A DNA stretch of 64,000 nt from Gadus chalcogrammus (GCF_026213295.1 NC_079412.1:9634954-9698953), one strand, 5' to 3'; counted from the first letter of the stretch, positions 39,261 through 54,519 are shown. Notes: a model not told the origin generated them from the sequence alone. Translations and numbers: made by a program.

Positions 39261-40429
39261 ATGAAAAGTGACATTTCTGATGGCGAGTTCCACTGGTTGA
39301 TGATTCTGGATTTAAATGTAATGCATTATAAAAGATAAGCACACACATGTCTCTAAGTTAATAACATGGTATACATGTCAAATTGAATCACATTGAGGCT
39401 GGTATGGCACGTAATGCCGATGTAATTGCAAAACACCACTGAAACCACTCTTGTGGAATTAAAAAACGACAATTTCATGTGAAGCCATGAGAGGCTGCAT
39501 TTCTTTCGCTTCATCTACTAAATGAAACGAAGAATTCCAGGCAGTTTAATTACCAGGGTGATTTCGATGGGAACATTATCATAGCATTCCCGTTAGAATA
39601 CAGAAATGTACGATTCTTTTTCCCGAGGAGTCATAAATTACCTCCTTGTTTCTGAGGGGAAAAAAATCCAATTAAAACTGTGGACTGGAATGTGTGGCGG
39701 TTTGTTTCAAAGTCATTCGGTGGTTTTATGGGCGAGCCGTTCCATGGCTTCAAGGCCTTTCTTTTCCCAGCAGGTAAATGGGTTAAGGGGCCACTGGTGC
39801 AGGCGGTAGGTGCGGCGGACGGCCTGAGGGACTCTGGCCTGAGACGATGCTCCATGGAGCCGGCGTGGCTGCTCAGTGGTGCAGTTGGCCTTGGCCTCCC
39901 TGTAATCAGGTGACGTAAGTGACCCTGGGCCGCGGCGGAGCCACTCAACCTAAAACGAGAGCCCTGAGGTTAGGTCCGGAGACGGCCGGGCCCGGAGGAT
40001 ATGGAAGATCAACCCAAACAAATATGGGTCAGTGTGTGTGTGTGTGTGTGTGTATTCAAGTGCATGTAAGCAAGTATTTGCTTTATGCGATGGCTGTGTG
40101 CGTAGGTTATCTACGTGAGGCCGCGCTGCGTTCCACCAGATTGGACTGTGACCCTGCCTCAGCGTTCAGTGTTCAGCTTGCCAATCACACCAGCGCCGTC
40201 GATGGAAACAGCCTTCTGTCAAATAATCACGGCAAATCCCTGAGTAAAGCACCCCCGAAGAGTCCTGGCAGTGTGCTGATATGTGTCAGGTGGGGGGCGG
40301 GAGGGGGGTTCATGGGAAAATCTAACAAGGACTGTTGAGCAATAGACTCTCAATGCCAGCAGTAATATACACCAATGACAGCACACATCTCCTTCCCTTT
40401 CATCTCCTGCTCTCTGACTCACACGCGCA

Positions 40430-40535
40430 CACACACACACATGCACACAAACACATACACACACATACCCACACTGACAGATACACACATACACACACAC
40501 ACTCATGCGTATACACACTTACACACACACATAGA
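40430..40535. repeat. degenerate (CA)n region
   Basis: CA with TACA, CCCA and CTGACAG interruptions. Confidence 0.85.
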
Positions 40536-40793
40536 CACACCGTCTCCTAGCCTACTTCTTCTTCCCCTGTGTCCGTAGCATTACAGTGCAGCTGGTTGAG
40601 AGGCTGAACAAGGGAAACCTACAGCACCACCCATCGGAATAGAAGAGGGGTGAGTGAGAGGAAGGTGTGGAGAGGAGGGGGGTGAGTGGAGGGGAAGGGT
40701 GAGTGTCATGTGAGAAGATACATGACGAGGCGTGAAGGGCGGATATAGTGAGTGCATAGCATGAGAGGGTGAAACACAAACCGTGATCACACA

Positions 40794-40920
<127 letters not shown>

Positions 40921-41136
40921 GCGAGCGAGGGAGGGAGTGAGAGGGAGAGGAAGGAAGGAAGAGAGAGGAAGGCGGGAAGGGAAGGAGAAGCATCCATTAC
41001 TCCAGCTGGGTAACAAGCCGTTGCAGCCACAACTCTACAAGCTGGCACGATGGCAGCCACCATTATCTGGAGCAAATTTACACAGTCCTCGCTGGCACAT
41101 TCACCACGGAGGGGGAGAGGGGCGAGGTTTAACAGA

Positions 41137-41139
41137 GAG

Positions 41140-41176
<37 letters not shown>
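41137..41176. repeat. (GA)n microsatellite
   Basis: 40-bp GA run. Confidence 0.9.
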
Positions 41177-41184
<8 letters not shown>

Positions 41185-42119
41185 AAACAAAGACCGAAAA
41201 CAAAACCACAGATAGAAGCAGACTGTTCCGTCCACCAGCTCCCTCTAAATGCACACAGTGCCTACTCATTACCCAATGAGCAGCGGCCAGCCGTCTGTTA
41301 TTTAACCCAGCGGGCTCCCAATGGGGCCGGCGTCCACCGTGGAGTTACATCAGCTCAGAGCGCCGGAGGTGGAGGGACTGATAGATGATCCCACCAGTTA
41401 ATCCTGTGGTATTCCCCCCTGCTGTCAAGTCATATAGGGACAGGGTGGCGGGGGGGGGGGGACCCCATGCTGGGCTAAGAGAGTAGGGGTGCTGAGCATC
41501 CCACCAGGGGGGATGCCACTACGCTCAGTCTAAGACCGCCTTGTGCGTACACTAATGTCAAGATATGCATGGTCGGGTTGGAATGGATGTCCAAGGAATT
41601 TATAAACTAATACACAGTATTGTTGCAACCCGCGATGAAAAAAAAGTAATTCTTCTCTCCGGATTATAGTCAGATCAAACGAGTGTGTTCATGCACGTGT
41701 ACACACACACACACATACGCACGCACTCTCGCTGGGCCAGCCACAGCGAGAGCTCCACGCTGTAATCAATTATCTGCCAATCCAATTAGCATGAAGAGAA
41801 CGCGTGATCGCTGTTCCCCATCGCGCTCGTATATCGGGGACAGCCGAGCGAAGGTTACGTCGCGAAACATGTAGATGATACGCAGGGCGGTGTACCCACG
41901 CACGCGTCAACTACAACAGCATGTTCCTTAATGTCCCTTTGCAGAGACACAGTATTCCTCTGTTAATTACCTCGACTGTAATGAGAAGGAAGAGTCCATT
42001 GTTTTCTGGATATACTGAAGGCCTGCTGTAGTATAGTGTATAGTGTAGTGTGTATACTGTTGATATACTACTGAATTTGAGTATGAGTTTGTAAGCGCTG
42101 GCATGTGGCCTATTTAAGA

Positions 42120-42122
<3 letters not shown>

Positions 42123-42192
<70 letters not shown>

Positions 42193-42214
42193 CACACGCA
42201 CGCACACACTCACA
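42123..42214. repeat. (CA)n microsatellite
   Basis: CA with GACA and GCACG interruptions. Confidence 0.95.
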
Positions 42215-42669
42215 CCAAGGACAGGAGCAGCAGCTCCGGGTACTTCTCGTCCGGGTTAATGATGTTTATAGCCAGCCACACAGCCTTCTGCACGTCCCGT
42301 CATCACCTCTCTCTCTCTCTCTAGCTGCAGCTCATACACACATGGTAACATGTAGAAGAGCATAGACAAACACTGGGCCTCAACACACGCCGAAGGGTCT
42401 CAGCTCCACCTCCCCCCCGCCCCACCCCCCTACTGTTACATTGAAGTTCAAGGCCGTGGCTCAATAGCACCAGCTACGACGGGTGAGCTCCAACGGCCAG
42501 AGCTCTGGTAATACTACACCATCCACAGTGGTGCTCCGATCTCACTCTACCCCGGGTTCAGACTATATGATGCACAGAGCCCGTGAATCCATCCACTCCA
42601 GCAGTAGCTCCAGACGCTAGTCTTTGACGAGCTTATCTTAATATCACTGTGATTTATTGAGGAGAGGAA

Positions 42670-43080
42670 GCCATTGAACGGTCGACGGGTAGGGGAGGGG
42701 GCTGAGCCAACTAACCCCGGCGACCCGCTCCTCTCCTTCAGCGTGAGCGAGGAACCGAGCGGCGGCTGGCGTGGAAACACTACGTCCTCCTCCTCCTGGC
42801 GCTGGCTTGGCGGCGACGGTCGCTCTACGCTACCAGCCCAGCGCGGGTCACCGCCAGGCCGAGCGCGGGGCTGTGAGGAGAGCCAGACGGAGCCCCGGTG
42901 AAACAATAACAGTGATAAAGCCCTAGATGAAAGGCTAGGAGGAAGAAGCTCAAGCGGTTTTCCAGAGCCCGTGTGCGACGTCCGTGCTCGGTGACTAGCA
43001 TGTTTAAAGAAAGAGGGTCTTCCAGTTGAGAGCGCGGCGCCGCTGTGCTGCCTGGTCGGGTAAACATCGTCCAATATGTC
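42670..43080. promoter_or_regulatory. second CpG island, in plxna2 intron 1
   Basis: This block is GC- and CpG-rich (for example GAGCGGCGGC near 42760, GGCGGCGACGG near 42810, GCGCGGCGCCGC near 43030) between AT-rich flanks. It may be an internal or alternative promoter. A 181-codon open frame on the minus strand (42547-43092) covers it but resembles no known protein. I saw no strong minus-strand splice donor just downstream. Confidence 0.4.
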
Positions 43081-44032
43081 AAAACGTGTCACGAGCAGAG
43101 AGTGTTGAATGCAACAGATGTTCAGCGGTTATATGATTCACACATAAACACAAAGAGACGTTTTCCTGTGAAATCTACTTCGCTCACACACAAGCACACA
43201 CACACACACACAACCAAACACAAACACTCTACTTTAATTTAATTTATCAGCGGTAATAAACCACCACGAGATAAAGTCTGCAGCTAGCTCCTTAGCTAAA
43301 TTCCCACCTGAATTACAGGCAATAACAGCACTTTGTTGCGTTAAACTAGGCGCTTACTCACCTAGAACAATATATGGGGAGCAAGCATAATGCGCTGCTG
43401 TAGTCAAATCTCTGCTGTTTGCACAGAGGGTGGGAGGGAGGCTTTGGTTAGCTAGCTTAACATGAAGCGTGCGGCCGGCTTGAGTTGCTGTGCCACAGAA
43501 ATAATGACATCACATGGAGCTGACATATCGTATGGCTGCCACACAGAGCTGACCGCAACTGCATGAAAATATGGAGTTTCAGGCCTAGGTTAAAAAAACA
43601 TTTGTCATAAATGAGTAGTGAGTAGGCAGCAATGTTTGTATCAAATGTAAGTCTTGGACGTGAGCAGTACAAGGCGAAAGAAAGACACCCTGAAAATGAT
43701 ATTGTTCATAACCGAGCAAAGCTCAGAAACATCGGCAGGTGAGGACATAAGCTTGGAATTAAATGCATTAGCATGTAGTTTACACTCTTATTCTGAGAAC
43801 ATTAATAATAACAAATAACAAAAAAGACAAGCCTGCATGATAGCATTGCGTTCCTTGGTAGGCTCAGACGAGGTCAAATGCTGACTGCATCTTTCTTATG
43901 GAAAAACATGGATTTCGTCTGTTTTTGTAATTCATCAAATGTGGATTAGTTTAAGAACGACCCCACAGGGTAGTGTGAACCACTGATAGCCCTCATGATA
44001 GAACAGCATAGGATGGATGACAGGGAACCAGA

Positions 44033-44061
44033 GCTAGCTGGCTAGCTGGCTAGCTGGCTAG
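44033..44061. repeat. (CTAGCTGG)n palindromic repeat
   Basis: About three and a half 8-bp units containing GCTAGC, which is self-complementary, so the array can fold back on itself. Confidence 0.8.
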
Positions 44062-44984
44062 ATCAGCGCTGAAGTGCACATTCATGCCTTCCGGCCTGTT
44101 CCGTGTGAACCACTCACAGGACGGAGCGCTGGCCAGTACAGGGTGGAAAATCAGCAGCGCCCGGCTTCCTGTGACACCCAGCCCCGTAGGAGCAGCTTTT
44201 CCTCTGCATGTAAGGTCTCAGAGAGAGCGGTACATCATAGTTACTTATCTAAAGAGTAACACTTGTCTAACATGTCTAATGTATTTATGTGGTTACATAA
44301 TGCCATTGGAATAACAGAGGTCAGGCACTTCTTTTGTCCATGGTCCATTTCCTTTTTTCTTTTTGCTTTTCTAACCGCAAGAATGCAAGATATATAGCCC
44401 ATAAAACTGCTCAGAGACTTGCTAGCAGGCTATCGAAGACAGATTTGTCACACATCCCCTCCTCCCTTCCCTGCATGATGTGGGGGCTCGGGGCTGGAAG
44501 ATGGGAAGGGCTTGGGGAGGGGGGGAGACGAGGGAGACGGGGTAGGTTTATGAATGTCATGACGACCTAGAGGGCTCGGGCAGAAACACAGTCTATGGGC
44601 AGAGTAGCTTCTGAGCCCTGCATTATTCACTTTAGATGGAGAGGTTGAAGTCTTGAGTGTGGACCAGAAGTAACGGCGGCGCCTTGTTCAAGCATTAGTA
44701 TAGCCAGTCACGAGAGAAGCATGCAGAACTGTGTTACTAGTCGCACGCAGGCCCCTAGGAAGGTAGTGAGAGAGAGAGTGAGAGAGACAGAGAGAGAGAG
44801 AGAGCTTTTTGGGAATTATCGTAGACTATAATTTCCTGGGCTCTAACGTATTTAACATTAGAGGTGGAACATTACAGGTCATTACTAGCCTGTTGTGTTT
44901 GCTTTAGAGTCTAGACCCAGCTATCTGTTAGTCATTATTACCTGCTGGAGATATGGGCCAATACATGTACAGAAGTCTTACACA

Positions 44985-45177
<193 letters not shown>

Positions 45178-45989
45178 TTCCTGCGTGCTTGCGTGGGTGC
45201 GTGTGTTTGTGGGAGACAGAGAGAGGTACTGTAGCAAACCCCCACACACACAACCACAAGAGCACACACACCAATCAACCACACCAGAAAAAGCCCCTGT
45301 GTTTAATCCCATGGGTCTATGAGAGCAGAGGCAGGAAAGAGATAGCTCTCCTGATTCTGTAGCTTCCATATCCTGAACACAGTGAGTATGTTCACTCTAC
45401 CACAGCGTCTGTATTCTGGTATATCCAAATGTCACTTGTACCAACTTGTGTGTATATCTCTCTCAGAGCTATTTTCAACACCCTTGAATTTGAGTTTGAG
45501 TTCCTCATACTAGTAGACGCTATGTCTGAAATAGCTCACAACTCAAGATTGTAGTTTAGTCATTTTGCTACAATTATTAGGCACCAGACCCAGTGACTGC
45601 CGCAGCCCGGCAGTCAAAAGAGGGATGGGACCGCAGCATTTGGATGGTTATCAGGGCTACATTTTAACGCTGGTGTGAGATGAAAGAGTGTAACAAGGGC
45701 AGCACAGGGGACCTGCCAACATGGAAGCTGTCCTATCTGCTTTAGGAAGAAGCAGCACAACGACATCAACGGCTACCTGGGCCTTCGGTAACACTAGCTG
45801 GTCATTCTTCTTCATACAGCACTTGGAGTGCAGATCATGTCATATGCCAGGTGGGAAAACCTAAGCGGGGAGGGGATGGGGAGGGGGGGGCTCTAGGACC
45901 ATGGGTATAATTGAGCAAACATGGGGGGGCCTATGGAGGCCCATCCAAACTAAACACTCCCGTTGACTGTTGAAGTCAAGTGTGTACGT

Positions 45990-46160
45990 CCACACACACA
46001 CCCACACACACACACGCACACACCCACACGCTGAGACCCACATAGATACGCACACATGCAAACACTCGCACACACACCCGCACACACACGCACGTACACT
46101 CACATACTCACACACTCAGAGACACACACACACACACCCGCACATACACGAACACAAGCT
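45990..46160. repeat. degenerate (CA)n region
   Basis: CA with CCCGCA, CTCA and GCAC interruptions. Confidence 0.85.
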
Positions 46161-47560
46161 CAAACACGCCTCCTGGAAAGCGGTTCATTTTGATCAAAGA
46201 CTAATCTGTGCTGGAGAGATGATTAAAATTAGCATTGTTAAGGAAGTAAGGGAGACTGGGACTCGATCCCAGAGAGAGAGAGAGAGAGAGGCAATGGCCC
46301 AACTCAGGGACAGAGAGCGAGAGAGAAAAAGAGAGAGAGAGAGACATAGACTTAGAAAGGGAGAAAAGAAAAAAAGAAAAAAGAAACCCCATCATCAAGA
46401 ATGGGGGGTGACAGCAGTAAAAAGCCAGAGAACAGAGTAATAATGACTGAGAATAAATCACAGCAATTGAACTGAATTGTAGTTTATGGCTGACCACTAT
46501 GACCAGGCCGAGCTCCCCCCCAACCCCCAACCCCCTGACATACTGAGATTTCACTGTGGCGTTGCCTTTACATCACGCTAACCTTCCTGCACACCGAGGC
46601 TGTGTGGCTCCAATGCGCTCCACAACGCCATCAGGCCATACCGCCAAGGTCTGGGGATCAGTCTAGCACACGGCAAAGAACTGCCTCGCTTTCTTCAAAT
46701 CGAGAGCCGAAACCAAAAACCTTTTAGCGATAAGCAGGCGGCAGCGGTGGCGGACATGATGAAATTAATGCCCGTTCGCTTATAGAGTCAGTGTAAACAC
46801 ACAGCAACAAGCGCATGTAACCCTAGCAGCATTTGTGCCTCGCGCCACAATTACTTGGAATTTAAAGAAAGTGAAGGGGGAGGGGGGGGGGGAGGTCTGC
46901 TGCTATAAAACATGGAGCTGAAGCTCAGCAGTCAATCTCTGAGCCAAACAAAACAGCACGGCTAGCCGCTGCCGCTTTCCCGCCTCAGACTGAATCGTCG
47001 GGCAAAACATATAATCACACTCCAGTGAGAAAGCGCAATAACAGGAAAGAAAGAAACGATAAAAATCGACTGCCTCGTGCCGTAGAGAACACGTTATGCT
47101 CTGAGGGTTCAAAGGGAAGGGAAAGAAGAAACAGAAGAAAAAAAAAGGCTTCATTCAGCATTTCATCAGCAGTGTAAATACAAGCAGCCAGGGAATGCAG
47201 ACACGCTGAAGTGAACTAATTAGAGCGGGCGTTCGCTCGTTTCGCTTCGACTAACTCGGTCTAGCTCCGTCTGACTAGCGCTAGCAGGAGATAGTTTAGG
47301 AGGTTTATTTGGTTCAAATGGCTATTGGAGCATTCAACAACAGTGCCTCTGCATGCTAACTCATTCGTATTTTAATGGTGAACCTAAGCTACAGCAAAGC
47401 TACGGCCTCTTTCTACTCCAGGGTTCTCAGGGCAGGCCTTGCCCTCCGGTTCCTTCCTACCTCCCTCCCTCATTCCTTCCCTTTCCTCCACTGCTCCCTC
47501 CGCTCCTTCCTGTATGACTAAGTGGCATGCGAGACAATCAAAGACCTCTGGCTTTCCTCT

Positions 47561-47562
<2 letters not shown>

Positions 47563-47601
<39 letters not shown>
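47563..47601. repeat. (TG)n microsatellite
   Basis: About 38 bp of TG. Confidence 0.9.
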
Positions 47602-50600
47602 TGGTTATTTTCTTTGTACCGCAGACTGTGGATGCCGTGCGTCAACACACACACGATGCCGCTGCGGTCAGCCCGTTGGGTGCCACTCGCAGTGACCTCC
47701 TGGTGACCCCTGATGGTTCGGGGGAGGAGCTTAGCATGGCCTACACTATGGGAACCTGAGACGACAGGATATTCCCCTCGATCGCCCTTTCTTTCATCCA
47801 TCCCACCACGTGGATTCCACTACTTGGTCATTAATTCAATCATAAGTGCAGAGAGTCGTATCATTTGGAGGATGTCGTGTCATCTCATTGAGATGAATTC
47901 TACATGAGTCATCACCTCGTCCAGTGCGGGGACGTTTAAAGGTGCTCTCTAATGCAGCTTGACGTCATAACCCCTCTATGTAATTAAATTGCTCCTCTTG
48001 CTCCTCCTCTCTACCTAATGAAGACCCCTTTACGGTTAATAGGTACAGGAAGAAACAACGCAGAATACTGGTATTGGGGACGCTGTTCAACACAAAGAGT
48101 AAATTAGGCATGAAATTACAATTAATAACCAGCCCCAAAGCAAGGAAAACAACAATGTCATACATAACAAAGAAATATTGATATAATAATTGTGTAGGTC
48201 CTTTTGGTCGCTTTCCATTGTGTTTGATTGGCGGCAATGGTAAGAAGTGTTGGGAAAGAAGCGGGCATGTTAATCTTGACGAATAGTGCCCAAGGGACCT
48301 ACAGACACACTGCATATCTGCTCTCCTCATGAACAGGCTTCTGCCTTGTACTGTAAAAACACAGCAAAGCTAACACAGACATGCTTTATAAGACTCATCA
48401 ATGATTACAAAGAGGCCTGGGCAGGTTTGTGTAGATATATGTATGTGTGTCTGTATGTTTTTGTGTCTATGAGAGGGGGGGGGGGGTTGTGAAAAACACA
48501 GCAGCCTGAGTTTGTTAGTATTTTGCATGTCGTCGACTAATGTCAGCCGGGCCTATGTCAACACTGGCACATTGCCCAACGGCTTCTACCTGTTCTTTCA
48601 AACCGTTTCAGAAGCTCAGAAAAACCCATTGCGTTTGTCTAAAGGGGGCCAGGCTGCCGAACGACAGGTGAGTGGAAATGGGTTCCAACGTCCCTCCAGC
48701 ACACGTCACACAGTACATTCTCTTAACGTACCCCACCCTACGTGGTAACAGGCTGGGAAAAGAAAGAGCTGAGAGAAGCAAAGATGAGGTGACAGATCAG
48801 TGTGTGCGTGTGATTCGGTGTGATCTGAGCCGTTAATTGTCAGCTTTGAAGACTCGGATAGAAGAGGTCAAAACGAAGAAGTGTTACAAGAATAAACAAG
48901 AGTGATGGGCTAATTGTGCTCATCCGTTAGAGTATTCTTAACTTTTTCAGTTAACCGTCAAACCGTTTCTGTGTCGACTCGAGTGGAACATTCTTTTCCT
49001 GAGAAATACTCACTAAAAGGAATTGGAAACTTCAATCGAAGCTATTGTTTCAGAATTTTGTTGAATGCCTGCTACATGCTACCATGCATTCTAATAAAAT
49101 GCTTCACTTTACAGGTCAACGTCTGCATAATCTATGTTCAAGGCTTGCAGGATCAGCCAAAGCAATACGAGGATCTTGCAAATCACTTTCAGCCTCTGTG
49201 AACAATGTTCCCACAATCTTTGACAAACGGAGGAAAACCACAAGCATAAATGTCCTGCTCTAATCAATGTTCCCCTCCGTAAGGGAGGATAAACAAACAT
49301 GTGTGAGGGTAAATCCACCTCTGTGATCATGAGAAAGAAGTGAATTAGTGAACCTACCTTCTGTGTAGACCCTCCACTTTAGCAGCATTAGCCCCTACTG
49401 TAAATCCCCCAACTGTTGCAGATTAAGACATGAGAAGATGTTCATTCACTCCTTTCAAGCACAAACCTGCCCGGCTCCCCGCCCCCCCCTCTCCCTCGGG
49501 CATGCAAACCTTTCATATTTGATCAACATCTCCATGGACAATACCGGGAATTCAAGTCTCCTGCCCCTGGACTCGGGGCTGTCACACTTAGCATAATTGT
49601 CTTGGAACCCCCTAGTTTGCTGCCGTCATTCTATTAAAAAATGAGACAATGCCTTTGACATTGCCATTCAGCTTTGCATTATACATGATGCAGCACATTT
49701 CTTGAGAGATCATTTATTTGGCACAGCACAAGCAAAAATACATAGGTTGAACGTGTTCTTTGCGTCAAGCGCAGTCCTATTGAATGTGCCGCTGTCATGT
49801 TCCACGTTTAATTGGTTATAAAAGTGTCAGGAGGATGTCTTTCTCTCCCTACGAGAGAGCCTTCTGTTTTGCTGAGCTAAAGCATTGTTTCCTTGTTACC
49901 AGCAAAAGGGCACACTAGGAAGCAGACGCGGGGAAATACACACAACTAACTTCCCAGCGCAATGGATTTATCTTGATCATGTTTGGCAAGACAGGAACAA
50001 ATATCAGCTTTTTGTGTGGGGCACAATGTTACAGAGAGCCTAGTTTGGTTTATTTATTATTAAGGGCGGCCATTTTGGAGATAACTTTATATAAGTCAGA
50101 CACGAGTGACTGGAAGAGTTCCCCTATTTTTTCTGACATGGTTTTCTAGTTCCACATGGCTCATGGGAAGAGAGGAAAAGTCACAAGGTTCAGGTCTGTG
50201 TCACTCTGCAAAAAACTGCAAAACATAAAAGAACAAGTCTGTAAGTGCTCTTTGCCATTCCCCGAAATGTAGTCAAGAAAACCAGTGCACAGCCCAGAAT
50301 TAGTGAGAGCTGCCCGTTTTTCTTAATACCTCCTGTCCCCATTTGCACACCATGCGTTCATGCATAAACATGAAATGCAGTAATTTCGCCTTATCTGGAC
50401 ACAGTGGCAAATTCAAAGGAAGTAACACCAGACAATATATTTTTTTACATAAAAGCCATTTCCCAAATACCCACATTCACAAACCTTGTATACCCATCAT
50501 TTCTAAACGTGCCAGTAAAAAAAAAAAAGAAGTCTTAATTGCGTTGGAAGCAGCTGAATTATTCAGGAGGCAGTTAACCCTAATGCAGGGTTAAAATGTA

Positions 50601-51427
50601 GAAAGACAAGACACTACAGCCGACACTATGATGAAGAACCAGATTTTAAAAAAGTACTTTCATCGTCTTTCATCATCTGCTTATTCCAGTGTATCTCTTG
50701 TCTACAACAGTGTTTATCAGAGGATGCATGTCCGGGTGCATGTGGAACAGAGGGAGTTGGAATGCATCTCTGCCTCTCTTTTCAACTGAACCGTGGGGCT
50801 GTGTGGAGGTCGTCCCTCCCAATGAGGGGAGAGGCGTTCTGAAGCCAGATAAGGCCTCGGCTGACTAGAGAATAGTAACAATGTGGACGGTCTTGATGCA
50901 GGTGGCTACATGTCAATGAGCCGGTGCGAGCAACAGGACCAGGCAAGGGGAAATAAGGGGCTGAGCGCTGACTCAAAACCCCAGACCACACCGCCAGGCA
51001 GCAGGCACCAATTGAGAGGGAAGGCAAAACAGACGGTTAAAAGAAGAATTTAGTTAATGCAAATACATTGTCCCAGTTGGCTGTGCTCCATACCTGTGAC
51101 TGACTACACTCTTTAAGTCCTATAGGAGAAAGGCAGTGCTTTTGAAAAAGTGAGCTCATGGCTGTCACAGGCTAGGAGTGCTGGTTGTTATCGCGGAGAG
51201 ACAAAGCTGCCCTTGGCGATGCTTCTAAGCGGCACATGAGCAGACTAGACAAGTAATGCCTTTGCCCCTTGTCGGTTGTAACCATGGCGACCATGGCAGG
51301 AGGAGGCATCTGCATCACCAGGGGGCGGTGTATGCAGCGAGACATGTTTGAATGTTTGTGGTTGCCCTAGATGTTTACCATGAATTGGCAGGCCCTCACA
51401 AAAGGACACTCGGACACCAACGTGCGC

Positions 51428-51466
51428 AAACACACACACTCACACACACACACACACACACACACG
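51428..51466. repeat. (CA)n microsatellite
   Basis: About 38 bp of CA with one CTCA. Confidence 0.9.
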
Positions 51467-54400
51467 TGCAATCACACACTATACATATGCAGAATAGGCA
51501 TAGGGAACCTAGCACCCGGACAAAGAAAGCAACATGCACCCGGCACTTCAACAAAAATTGCATTTGATGCACCCGCTCAAAGACACGTATCTACCACCAC
51601 ACAAAACCCATGGTCATCTGGCAGAGACAGCTGCCCCCTGGCATCTGAAGCAGGTTCCCCCTCCTCCTCTTCCCCCCTCTCACCCGCGTCCTTTTGTTGC
51701 TCACTTATTGTCAACTTCCCCTCGCACAAAAAAAACCCATATCCAACCATGACACCAGCTAATTGATTATTGATGGTGCCAGGCTGAACTGACTTACATT
51801 CAGAGGGCTGTAGAAGAAGGGGAAGCGGTGTAGAGACAATGCACTTCACTTCTTTCATGAGGACAAAATAAGTCAGGGCATTTGAATGTAAAGCTCTTGG
51901 TCTTCCCCCGCGCTTCCCTGTTTCTTTATGTCTCTTGTATTGTTGCGGTTGCTTTGCTAAGCCCTTTGGGCCGTTTCAAACAGGGCAGTAGGGGTTGTAG
52001 TTAAAGAGTTCTGGGGGGCGAGGCCAATTGAGTCAACACATTTAGCCACCAAAACCGCCATAATAAAAAGGTTGTGAGGGAATAGCATCAGAAAGCCTCA
52101 CAGCACGCTGGTCTGACAGGCTGACATCCAACATGGAAATCAGCAGAAAACAAACAAACAAACAACACAGCCAGACGTGTTATTCCGTTGTGCCCGGTGC
52201 CAGGACGGCCGCCGTTATCGGTGCCATCGCGTAATTTAGTTACACGTGGCAACGGATAGCACAGGCCTGTGACAGCAGGCATCAGATAAGGAGGGAGGGT
52301 GTCTGAGCAGGGGGAATGCGGGTATGAATGTCTAAACAGTCCCCGTGGGGGAGGGACGGCGGGGGCTGACGACTGTGACGGAAGGATTGAGACGCTTGGA
52401 AGGAAGAGGCGAAGGATCCAGTCCGACGGAAGCGCGTCATGACGACAGTTCCATTAACATCTTGATAAAGGCTTCCCGGCCCTGGAGGGCCCTCATGAGG
52501 AGGCCGCATTCCAGCTCCTCTCTTCTAGGCGTCGTCGTCCTCCTCATCCTCTCCTGTCTCCTCTCAAGGCAACATTTAAGATTTGCCCAGTGGGGCAGTG
52601 TGACACCCCCCTAGCTGCCATGCTCCAGTAAATTCCTTTAGTTTAGGCCTCTCTATATTTGTCTCTCCCGGTTTCTCTCTCTCTCATTCTCTGCGTCTCT
52701 CTGGCTCATCAGTCGTTTACTGTCCATTTCTCCATCTGTTGGATTGAGTGGTCAGACAAAGGGTTTTGTTTCAGCAAACTGCCAGGCATCGGCTGGGGGG
52801 GAGGAGGGGGTGAGAGTGAGAGGGTGCAGAGGAGTTCATCGGTAGCCCACTGCCGTCCACAGTGAGGAGGACAGGACCCGTCAGGGTCTGGTGCCGCCCA
52901 GCAGAGGACAACGCTTACGTTCCACCCCCTGTCCGTTCTTATGAGCGGAGAGTGGCGGGAGGAGACCGGCTGGAGGAGGCCAGCTGGGACGCACATGCTT
53001 TCACATTCTCTAGCACACAAAGAACGGTCAATACATCAGGAGGGGGGCCGGTGTCCTGGTCCAAGTGGTCGGACAAACCCACGTATTGCCTTGCGTGTGT
53101 TAGACGGGGAGGAAGGGAAATCAGTTTATTTTCCTGCCCTGAAAATATAACATTTAGCTTTGAGGTACTGTATGTGCTGAAAATTGTAATACAGGGGAGT
53201 GTCATTGATTTTTGCCCTCTGTGATGTGTGTTGCTCATACCGAGAAAGCAGCTACTTAACAATGTAGTGGCCTGTAGCCATCAATTTGAAATGGTTTCAA
53301 CGATTCAGTAATTCACTGAAGGCTACACACACACAACCACTCAAGATGATGAAAGTGGCAATAGCAGGCATGGCTGGACAATTAAACGTAGCCCCTGTGG
53401 CCTCTTATGTATACAATTTAACATATAGAATTTTCTTTGCATTAGCCAATCAAAGGATTTCACTGTAGTGCATTGTGATGCTTATGAGCTTGATCTAGGC
53501 AACAACGTAATTCATAGCAGCATATTAATAGGCTTTATGTAGATGACTGCACAAAGCTGATTAGTGGGAACAGGTTCAGGTACATCCCCCCCTGCTGGCC
53601 CTACAGAAGCCCCCCCTGCTTCTGATATGTGACACATGCTGGAAGTAAACATGTTCCTCACAAGAACAGCTAGCTGTCCATGGCTGAATTGTGCTGGGTG
53701 TCGCAAAATAAACTATGAGGGATACTCCCCCCCCCCCTCCTCTACCACTAACCCTGCGGTCACTGCCCCATAACAGTCATGACACCGACTTGAACCGACT
53801 TTCAATGGGCTAATTAGCTGGCCCTTAGTCCAATCAGACCACTGGAATGAAACCAACACCTCTCCGTCACCCCGCCCACTTGTTCAGTTATTATCTATAG
53901 GAGAGCGAGCAGACCTAGAGGCACTGGGTGTATGGGAGAGAGCGAAAGAGAGAGAGAGAGGGAGCGGGCGGTTTAATGAGTGTGATAAGTAGAGAGATGG
54001 TTGAGCTCCTCCACTAGGTTGAGACGACTGTTTTCAGACTAAATGTTCCCCCTGGCTAAACCCCGCTTGATCAATGTCACGGCTGAATCCAATTCCCCCC
54101 CCCCACCAATGTCAATTCTCACACGCAAGCTCACCCTCCGAGGCTAAGCACACTGACTGACACATGCACACACACAGCCACATGACATAGCTGGGTGAGT
54201 GGAACGCGTGTGTGTGTGTGTGTGGGTCAAGGAGATTCAGATCTCTGTTGTGACAGCTGGACGGTTGAGAGGTTCAGATAAACAGCCCACAGTGAGGAAA
54301 GACGGGAGGGGAATTGCATTAAAACAAACACTCACAGGCTGTTTGTACACTCAGGCAGATAGGAAACAGCAGAGGGGGTGGAGGGGGGCTGACGGCTATG

Positions 54401-54519
54401 AGATTCATTGAACGCACAAAGAGTGGCATTATCTGTCTGTGTATTTCTGTGTGTGTAATACTGTGTATAGTGGTGTCCATTGGAATTTGTTACGCAAACT
54501 TGCATGTGTGTTCGTTTAT

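Noticed and set aside
42547..43092. 181-aa minus-strand open frame
   Set aside because: It is serine/proline/arginine-rich with no domain, and covers a CpG island where stops are rare.
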